Shown: positions 55,513 through 64,000 of the stretch, one piece after another
Layout of the letters: every line of letters starts with the position of its first letter
How positions within the stretch are numbered: the first letter of the stretch is position 1
Program-made: the position numbers and the translations under genes
The notes under the pieces: model-generated
What the model was told of the DNA's origin: nothing
The model's input: only the letters and a program-made list of their open reading frames with translations
The model's database searches: none
Origin: Dermatemys mawii
Taxonomy: Eukaryota > Chordata > Testudines > Dermatemydidae
Reading direction: 5' to 3'
Assembly (NCBI GenBank): GCA_007922305.1
Contig: ML677334.1
Location: 23,605,074-23,669,073 of the forward strand
DNA length: 64,000 bases

Positions 55513-57197
55513 GGCTAAAAGAATAGCACAGATATTAGTGGTTGGTTCTAACAAGGGTGCTATGTACTGTTTTTAATCAGTAGATAATGCTAACAATTAA
55601 AATGAACAAACAGCCATATTTCATTTCACTGTGTATGAATAAGATCGTGATCATCACGTTGGTTTGGCATTTGATCAGGTCTTAAAACTGGTGCTGAGCG
55701 CCCTCTGCTCCTACTCCCATTAGAAAATTTAGGCCCTTGTTTCTCAGAATCAAAGTGACACTAGTGATGGTAGGTACTTAACTTGAGACACTGTAAAGGA
55801 GCCTGATTTTTAGAAATTGCTGAGCACCTGTCCTCTGAAAATCAGACCCCTGTGAGGCACCTCACATGGACACTCAAAATCACTAGTCACTTCTGAAAAG
55901 GTAGGCCAAAATGCTTAGTAGTATGCAAGACGATTAAACGTGCAGAATAGGAATATCCAGTTACACTGGCTAGGATAAAAATGAAGGAATGCTTTACCCC
56001 CATGCTTCAGGACGTAAACCAACCGCTAGACTTAAGAAACTTTCCCTGTGGGCATGTTGTTGCATATTAGTTGTGCATTAGTTGGTTTTTTAAATACCTT
56101 CCTCTACGTGTAGGCATCCAACACTCTCCACTGTTGGAGAGAAGTGGATATTGGATTTACATGGCCTGATACGCTATGGCAATTGCTCTGATACTGCAAT
56201 TCTAAACACCATATTTGTGTTCTTTGGTCAAGTCTTGCAAAATTCAGCTCATTTATAAAGACAGTGCTGGGCCAGGTATTGGCGTGCTGCTTCTCTCACA
56301 CATTAGATGTATGCTCTGTTTGTGTAACTGTTGCACAGAAGCTTTGGGAGGTGGAGGTGTGCAGATGCATTCTTCCTGGTGAAGCCAGTAAATCCAGTTT
56401 TGCACAGAAGGAGATGTCGACAGGGAGGTTTTTTTTTTTTTGCTGCGCTGAAACATTTTGATGAAAAAATGCAAAACTAGCTCTGGCAGGCCTGTGTTGT
56501 ACTTGCATCAGTCACTCATTCAAGAGTTACACCTAAGATACTGCAAAATATGGTCTACGTGAAGCAAAAGCGCACACTTTCCAAGACCCCTTGGCCTGCC
56601 TTGTAATTTCTCTGCCATAATCAAATAAATGCATTCACATGTATTTCCAAAGGGTAGACATGGACCTCTAACTATCTGATTTTGGAGGTAGAAATTAAAT
56701 TCACTCATTTGTATCTGCAAAATTGTGGATGTGAAATACGGTGCAGAGTGCGGCTAACTTCCCCTTCCCTGTCCATTCCTGATCAGCAGAGCCTGAACCT
56801 TACAGGACAGCTGCAGAAAGGATTTAATAGTAATAGAAGAAAGGGAAGCATGTCAGGGAGTCCACATTCCTATCTTCCACCCCCACCCTGTGTCTCATTC
56901 CCCTATGCTCAAAAGTGGGAAGGAAGGAATGAAGAATCAGGCCCTTAGTTGCTTATATGTAATAGTGATAGGGAGCTTATAAAGTACTTCAATTATTTTT
57001 CTTTGTAATTGATTAAAAGAAAATTGATACCATGATCAATTGTCCAGTGTATATATATTAAAAATAAAATGAAGGATCCATGTACTGTTAACTCCTTGGG
57101 GCGTTTTGCTTTGTTAAAATTAATAAATGTACAAATTTTTTCTAAAAGCTCATATAGTTTTATTTGTTTGTTTGTTTTGCTGCTTCTTCTCTTAAAG

Positions 57198-57844
57198 CAG
57201 TGGTTCTCAAACTTTTTTTCCGCTGACCACTTGAAAATTGCTGAGGGTCTCAGCAGATCACTTAATGATCTTTCTAAATGTTGTTTGTACCATTAGCTAA
57301 CTATTGTAAAGCGCTTTGGATAAAAGCGCTATATTAAAAAAAAAAACTTTAGTAATTCTAGGTTTTGTTTGTTCTACAAATAAAAGCATACAACTCATAT
57401 TTTAATATCAGTAGTCTTACCTTTCTAATGTAATGGATGTGCTTTATCTTCCCACTGCGGCAGCCCTTGAGCTAAGGCTGGGAAGAAGGGGCGGGGGGGG
57501 TCTCTCCCTGGCACGCAGAGCCCTGGAGCTGGGGAAAATTGCCTCTTTCTCTGGCCGCCGCAGCCCTGCACATCCCAAATTCCCCCATCCCCTCTTCTCA
57601 CCCCCCTGCCATCTGCTGCTTATTCCCCCCAAGGTCACCACCTCACTTTACATGTACAGCTCCAGGGTCCAGGCACCTGATTAGTGAAGCCAGGCCTGCG
57701 CAGCTCCACTAATTAGGTGGGTGGCCCTTCATTCTTTCATGTGCAGCTGCCCTGGTGCGCACCTTAGAGGGGCCTAGCCACAGACCACCTGAATGGAGCT
57801 CGCGGATCACTGGTGGTCCATGGACCACAGTTTGAGAACCTCTG
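57198..57844. mobile_element. Non-autonomous hAT element
   Basis: Ends CAGTGGTTCTCAAACTTTTT and CAGTTTGAGAACCTCTG are inverted copies; the octamers TCTTAAAG (57190-57197) and TTTTAAAG (57845-57852) match at 7 of 8. Contains ccgctgaccacttgaaaatt and ggtggtccatggaccac near the ends. Length 647 bp, no transposase. Confidence 0.85.
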
Positions 57845-57953
57845 TTTTAAAGCATCATTAGATTAAAAGAGAGAGCTCTGGCTAGTGTCTGTGTAATGTC
57901 CTGATCCCCATTTTATTTAACTTTCCTTGAGATCATTTTTACTTCCCCTAGAG

Positions 57954-58667
57954 CAGTGGTTCCCAAACTGGGATTTGTGAAATGTTACAGGGGGTTCTCG
58001 TGGGGGAAAATAATCCCTAATGGCAGACAGAGCTGTCCCTAGGGATCCCGGGCAGAATGGGGCCAGCAGCCCTGAGTCCCTGGACTTCCAAGAGCTAAAC
58101 AGATCAAAGCAAGCATCTCTATCACACTGAGGAGATTTAAACTTCGACTCCTTATAAGAAATGGAAAGGGAGGTGGATTTTTTTGCTGTTTTTAAAATTA
58201 AATAGGCAGCTTTTTTAAAAAAATTATTATGAAGAACAAGTTTTAAGTTTTTTTGTAATGTGTGGTGTTTGCCTGGACTGCTCAAGACCTGAATGCTTGT
58301 GTAGGAGGAACTTTTTGAGTTGGCTTCTTAAATACCTTTATGCTGTTCCACATCTGATACTCCTTGATGAAACATAGGAGCTTTATCTTATAACAGCCTT
58401 ATTCAAAGTGATACAAGCTACGAAAGTGAGATTTTGGAAGTGTGTTGCCATTTTCATAATGTAATAATACTGTAATGATAATTAATAAATAGTGTGTAAT
58501 AAGCATGTCATCAAAAGAAATTTTATATTTCTAAGATCACTGCTTTTATAATATATATTCAGGTAAAGAAGAAAATCCCTAGAAATATTCATTTTTAGGA
58601 GGGAGTTTGTGAGACTTGGCATTTTAATGAAAGGGGTTCACAGGTTGTTAAAGCTTGGGAACCAATG
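57954..58667. mobile_element. Non-autonomous hAT-like element
   Basis: Ends CAGTGGTTCCCAAACTGG and GCTTGGGAACCAATG are inverted copies. The flanks CCCTAGAG and CTCTAGGG agree at 6 of 8 and fit the CTCTAGAG-like preference of hAT elements. The 714-bp body has aggggttcacaggttg near the right end and ttttttaaaaa tracts within. Confidence 0.75.
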
Positions 58668-59736
58668 CTCTAGGGAGGTACAAGTTCTTTCTAAGTACAT
58701 GCTGGACACAAAATGAATATCCCCTACATTTTGGAAAACAAGCAAGATAACTCTCTTGTGGGTTTTTTTTTGGGGGGGGGGTATTTTTTTTTTAAATAGT
58801 GGAGAGATTTCTTAATTGCATTCATTTGTGAAAATATTGAGCTTGATCCTGTAGCGTTTATGAAAGTCAAACACCTTTATATTCCAGAGGTCGTTGATGT
58901 GTATGAGGACTGCAGGTTCAGAGCCACTGTTGTTAAGAAGAAGCTTCTTTTGATCTGGATTTCAGCCAGGCCAAAATTCTTGGTGTTTTCATCTAGCACT
59001 GCTGGTTTGGCTAATTATTCAGGTTTGGGCCATTTGCAAAATGTGGAGTTGAGTCCAGGTTTGGATTTCAACACCCCAACATTTGAGGTTTTAGTATGTT
59101 TCAGTTCATCTGTGCTAATATACTAAAAGTGCTAATGAAGTTTGTACTAATGCATAAAAAAAATTCACGTGTACAAAGACCACTCCCAAGTGAATGTCTG
59201 TCTGAAAAATGTATAGTTCTTCATCCAATAGAAGACAGTGCAAGGTCTGCTCATATTCATGATGTACAAACTGTAGCTTTCTGTGCAATTTAGTAATAAG
59301 TGATCTCCATACCACATACTTCAGCAATTACATCGTACTGATGGTAATCACTAGCCATGGATCAGCTACTATTTTTTTTGTTGGTTATTTCAAGAGCATC
59401 AATTAACTGTCACAGGTGACGCCCACCTCAAGCATTCAACTGTCTGCTGTTTGCAGCACTTATGTTCTGCTCCTTAACAAAATATTTAATTTAAAAATGG
59501 AAAAAAAGATATTTTTTTTAAAGTGTAGTTAAAAATCAAGTTGTATGCAATCCCTGGGAGTCACTGTCTTAGATGAGACTTCAAAAGCAACATCCCGTGT
59601 AGCATTATAGATCCCCTGTTTTATAAGAGTAAAGGTTTGTCCCTACCAAACATTTCCCTCCCTAGTCTGCTGCATGGCATGTTGTGCACCAGTTGGCTGC
59701 TTGCTTCCCTCGACACAGGAAGTGGCTGCACTTTTA

Positions 59737-59990
59737 GGGTATGTCTACACTGCAGCTGGGAGCGTGCTTCCTATTTCGGTAAATAGAGACATTAGCTCTG
59801 CTCAAGCTAGAGCACTAAAAATAGCAGTATTGTCGGGTATAACAGATGGCAGCTTAAGCTAGCCCCCTGAGGACAAACCTGCCAAGACCCACTAGGTTCA
59901 CACTCGGGCAGCTAGCCTGAGCCACCCCCAGCTACACTACTATTTTTAGCAACATACCTTGAGCAGAGCTAGTGTGTGTCTGTCTGAGCC
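59737..59990. mobile_element. Palindromic DNA element, GGGTATGTCTACACTGCAG family
   Basis: Starts gggtatgtctacactgcagc. Inverted interior words include gctctgctcaagctagagca / cttgagcagagctag and ctaaaaatagcagta / ctactatttttag. The right end is degraded, so the end coordinate is approximate. Confidence 0.55.
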
Positions 59991-61339
59991 AGGAAGCATA
60001 TTTCCTAGAAATACTCTTAGTGGTATTTGCTAATGGTTCCTGTCTTGCAAATACTTATGCATGTGAATAATCTTGCATTTAATGAAGCTACTTGTGCATC
60101 AGGTTACTCCCGTGCAGCTGTGTTAGTAGGCTCAGGGCTATGGATTGCCCATGTTTTGGGAACTGGGGGGATACAAGGAGCTTTGAAAATGTAAAGTGTA
60201 TTTTATGATTCTATATAAAAAAGCATTACTTGTGGGCTTATTTTCCCATATTCTTTAATACCAGAAACAACTTGCTCTGCCACAATTATGCTTCTGCTTC
60301 AAGTGAAGGGGTAACTACAGAGGATGGGAAAACTAGACGAAAGAAGGCCTGTGCACTGTTGCTCTAGAATGTCCCATTCCCCCAGAGCTGCTGTAACTTG
60401 TGTTTCAGTTACTTTTCCATTAATCTACGTATATGCAATGAGCAGCTGCTTGCTCGTCCCCCCATCCCCGTTTTCTGTGTCATCCTACCTCTGTCCCTTT
60501 CCCGTGCCCGTGGCCATGTCAATCAGAGTAGCTTGAGCGCCAATTATGTGTGAGGTGAAGTAAAGGGAAGATTGGGAGGAGGCGTATTTAATAATTCCAA
60601 AGTGACTTCAGCTTGTTTGGGATGCCCCTCCCTGTGTGGGCAGTGACTTGCTTCTGGTGCAGCAGTACTAGCACCACAGGGTGGAGTGAAACGTGGCACA
60701 GTGTGGGTATAGTATAAACAAACGCTCAGCACTCTCAACACCCATTGTGGGTAATGGGAATTGAGAGCAGGATGAGGCCCAAAGCATGGGTGCAGCATTG
60801 GCCCAAAGCCAATTAGGGGAAGTAACTGCACAACTCTCAGTGAAATCCATTTTGTTGGGAGTTGTGTGGATAAATCCCTGGTTAGCTATGAAAATCTCAG
60901 CCATGGTTATTAACATAAGCAGAAGAAAAAAATTACATGGCTTCTTTAAAAACTTGGATTTTTAGTTGGATTTGGAGAAGGCACTGTTCTGGAAAGGTAA
61001 TTATGGGCTCGCTCGCTCTCCCTCTCTCTCCAGACTTCAGTGGACATTGCCTGACAATGAAATGAAAGAGGACTGTAAAAAATGGAAAATATCATATCTT
61101 TAACGGTATTTTCTGTTAGGATGAGTCCCAGTGATTGTCATTGCTATCCCTGCTAGCAATCTCAGTGCTTTAGTCACTATATAGTAAAGTAGATGGGAAA
61201 TGTAATCATAATCTCCCTCAAAAGTAAAACAAACCCAGCCCTGCAATTACAATATACGCATTTTAAAAACCAATTGATTTTACGCTTGAAAATCATTCAA
61301 AGAGGATTGAACTAAGCACGCTGGTTTCACAGATATTAA

Positions 61340-61591
61340 CATGGAGGTTTTCAAACTTTTTCAGAATGAGGACCACATCTTAACAGACAGATTGGCTCCT
61401 GGACCATCTTCCCTCCCACTGATGATCCAAGATCACCCTGTGGTAATGACAGCAGTTACAAGGGAAAATAGAGAGTAATTATATAATAATGACAGTAATG
61501 TATTTCCAGTGCCATTTAGCAGCTATAAAGGAGGAGAAGCCAGTGCTATGTGACCAGTCTTTTGTGTGGGACCATACTTTGAACACAGCTG
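61340..61591. mobile_element. Degraded hAT-like element
   Basis: The left end catggaggttttcaaacttt and right end ctttgaacacagctg resemble the TTCAAA-type ends of the other hAT copies, and gaggaccacatctta follows the left end. Flanking octamers do not match, so the boundaries are uncertain. Confidence 0.4.
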
Positions 61592-63334
61592 TCTTAAAAT
61601 ACCCTACAGTCATCTACATGTTACACTGTTTACCACTGAAAGAACATTGTGTTGGCAGAGATTAGCTACAGCTAAAGGGCTTTTTGCTCTGATCCTCACT
61701 TGTTTTGAAATATATTAATGAGAACATTTTGTGGAGAGCTGAGGGAGCACAGGGTACCACTGTGGAACAATGGGAGTGGGGTGGGGCTCTTCGGGCTGAC
61801 TGGGTGACCTGAGGTATTCCAAATTCAGAGACGGAAAGGCAGTGAAACGGGCTTTGCAGCTACTGGGTGACTTAAAGGGCTTCAGATTTAAATCAAATCT
61901 TGAAGAAAACAGGAGGAAGTTGTTCTGTGCAGGGGTGAGAACTTCCTCAGGTTCTGTACTTTGGGTGGGGTGCGTGCGTGCATGTGAGAGTGTGTGTATG
62001 TGTGAAAGAGAGACACCTCCCAGGAGGATATCCCTACATAAGGAGATCCATTGGTGGCACAGAGCTGCTGTTGTGGTTCCTGTACTCTGGTGCCTCGCTT
62101 TGGTCAGCAGTGGGCGCTTAGCTCAAGTGTATCTAAGACCGTAGGAGATGGTGCAAGTTAGAGCAGCCTTCGGACTTAAATTGTGTGGCCCTCAAATTAG
62201 TGCATCAGGTTAACGTTTGCAAAACAATGAACACTGTAAAAGATGCAGATTGTACCACATGTAGGCACTTCCAAGCTGCAGTCAGAAGCAGCATAATGCA
62301 TCATAAAATAAATGTTGAAACACGAGTGCTGGGACAATTTTTATAGTGCAGTTGCTGAGAACCATTGAACCAAACTGTAAACCCATGATGAGAACCACTT
62401 CAAGCTAGGGGGTGCCGCAGCACCCCTAGTTCCAGCTCCTATGTGTTGAAAAGACACTGGGCCACTATGTAAAATCAGTGGACACATGGCTTTCTTTTGT
62501 TCTGCTTTTAAAATATATGTAAATTTGGGTTTCATGAAATGAAAGTCTGATAGCATGGAATTGGAAAAGCGGGCTCTGTGCAATCTCTCTTACTCAGCTC
62601 TGCTAATTATTTATCATCATTTGTATTACAGTAGAATGTGGAGGACACAATCGGGGACCATTGTCCTTTGGTGCTGTATTAACAAGATTAAAAAGCCAGG
62701 CCCTCCTCCAAAGAACTTACAGTCTTGGTCAGTGACAAGAGACAACCCCTGGCTGGACCAAACAAGTGGATGGAATGGGGAGGAGGGAGGGTAAAGTGAC
62801 AGCCATACCAGCATGTTTTTGCACAGACTAGCTCTATGCCAAGTTTAATATTCTAGCCATTATCAATTGGCAGCATTTGGTAGACATGATGGCAGAAGTG
62901 AGCTTTGAGGAGAGTTCGGAGGAGGATAAGGTAACAAGCAGCTTTATGGATCTCTTCAGGGATTCTATGTCAATGCATAAAGGACAGCCAAGGGGAAAGT
63001 CCAAAGGTGGTTGGAGGAGGAAGGAGATTAACATCAGACAGGGCTGCGCTCCCCTTGATATTCCAGTTCAGAGATTCTTTCATGATCTCCTCATAAAGTA
63101 CAGTGAAACCCTTCAAATGCTGCTCTGTTACACCCATGCAACCCCTACAAAGTCAGCAATTGCCTATTTTGCAAGCATTGTCTGATGCAATAACTTGGTG
63201 GCCACACGTTTTAAGATTTAAGATGTACATGTACTATGCAGCTGTCAGTGACAACATATGTTGTTTGACATGTAATCATGTTTACCTAAGCAATTCTGTG
63301 TAGTTGAAGTCAGGTTGCTCAGGTGTAACTAAGG

Positions 63335-63603
63335 GTACAGCTACACTACCCGCCGGATCAGTGGGTAGCTCTCGCTGTATCAGGGATCGATTTATTGCGT
63401 TTCATCATTGATCTCTGAATCAACGGCTGTACTCCACCTCAGCAGGAGGAGTAAGCAGAGTTGGTGGAGGAGTGGCTGCGGTCGACCTGCTGCTGTGGGG
63501 ACGGCTGGTAAGTTGAACTAAGATACTTTGACTTCAGCTACGCGAATAGCGTAGCTGAAGTTGCTTATCTTAGTTCGAACCTCTCCGCTAGTGTAACCCA
63601 GCC
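63335..63603 (+). mobile_element. Palindromic DNA element with 3-bp TAA flanks, Harbinger-like
   Basis: Starts GGGTACAGCTACACTACCCG and ends AGTGTAACCCAGCCC, with TAA on both sides, as expected for PIF/Harbinger-type insertion. A nested hairpin sits at 63531-63561 with a perfect 13-bp stem. A related copy lies inverted at 18436-18650. Confidence 0.65.
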
Positions 63604-64000
63604 CTAAGAGTGGAACTTGGTCTGTAGCGTTAATAAGAGTTATCCAGTGTTATATGGGACTTCATCAAGTGCAAGGGTGTAACTGAAAACAGACTCTGCT
63701 CTGGAGTGTATCTATTCATATTGCTACTTTCCCATTTAGGCCACACCCTGCAGCAATTATATATTAATTTAAACCCACCCTTGAACAGTTAGTCACTAAA
63801 GCCATGCCCCAAACTGACATCACTGGAAAGTCTAATAAGACAGCAGCAGACTTCCAAACCATCCCAAGGAAAGCAAAATAATCTTCTGTTGTGCAATATC
63901 TTCTCTCTTATTTTTCAATATCATATTCTAGGAAGAACTGTTGTGGTATTTGAGTCTATTCCTAGCAAATGGCTTCTGTGATCAACAAAGCCTCATCTTC

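Larger units (their letters stand above)
54098..64000. other. RIOK1 3' UTR and downstream intergenic region
   Basis: No gene recognised. The RIOK1 3' UTR begins at 54098; its end is not certain. The region carries three hAT-like elements (55240, 57198, 57954), a weaker one at 61340, palindromic elements at 59737 and 63335, and several old repeat segments. In human the next plus-strand gene is DSP, which would lie beyond this window. Confidence 0.6.

Noticed and set aside
1..64000. CRISPR array, bacterial operon, phage or toxin-antitoxin systems
   Set aside because: Spliced exons, CR1 and MIR repeats and a CpG island show vertebrate nuclear DNA; no regularly spaced direct repeats with unique spacers were seen.

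Overview
The window reads as vertebrate nuclear DNA: long AT-rich introns with GT-AG junctions, one CpG island, and dense interspersed repeats. The repeats are CR1 LINE fragments, many short non-autonomous hAT-type elements with 8-bp target duplications, palindromic elements starting GGGTA(C/T)..., and MIR-like SINEs. This mix, with protein sequences close to but distinct from human, suggests a non-avian reptile, most likely a turtle. The species is an inference from repeat style only.

Two genes are supported, arranged head to head. On the minus strand, ten coding exons of CAGE1 (cancer antigen 1, a long coiled-coil protein) lie between 26753 and 4836. The 3' end is not identified and may lie in the first 4.8 kb or outside the window. 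On the plus strand, all 17 coding exons of RIOK1 (atypical RIO serine/threonine kinase 1) run from 28579 to 54097 and encode 565 residues with an intact kinase core. About 1.8 kb separates the two first coding ATGs and holds a CpG island (about 27.84-28.21 kb), the best candidate for a shared bidirectional promoter. The CAGE1-RIOK1 pair matches the order known from human 6p24.

Layout: 1-4835, sequence 3' of the last CAGE1 exon found, mostly old repeats; 4836-26753, CAGE1, with a repeat cluster at 7.26-8.17 kb (one transposon inserted in another), a 1.0-kb C-rich hAT-like element at 12.76-13.78 kb and further elements at 18.2 and 25.4 kb; 26754-28578, intergenic promoter region; 28579-54097, RIOK1, whose introns carry a rearranged hAT transposon with transposase pieces in opposite orientations (34.2-35.6 kb), an antisense CR1 LINE (40.66-41.88 kb) and a 0.73-kb inverted-repeat element (43.25-43.98 kb); 54098-64000, RIOK1 3' flank with three hAT-like elements at 55.2, 57.2 and 58.0 kb, palindromic elements at 59.7 and 63.3 kb, and no recognisable gene.

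RIOK1 acts in late cytoplasmic 40S ribosome maturation. CAGE1 is a testis-biased gene in mammals. Their proximity points to shared promoter architecture, not a shared pathway. I found no sign of a wholly new system. The most distinctive points are a 47-residue internal duplication in the CAGE1 coiled coil, the uniform phase-0 exon structure of CAGE1, the repeated ACGTAGC words in the promoter region, and several well-preserved transposon structures.
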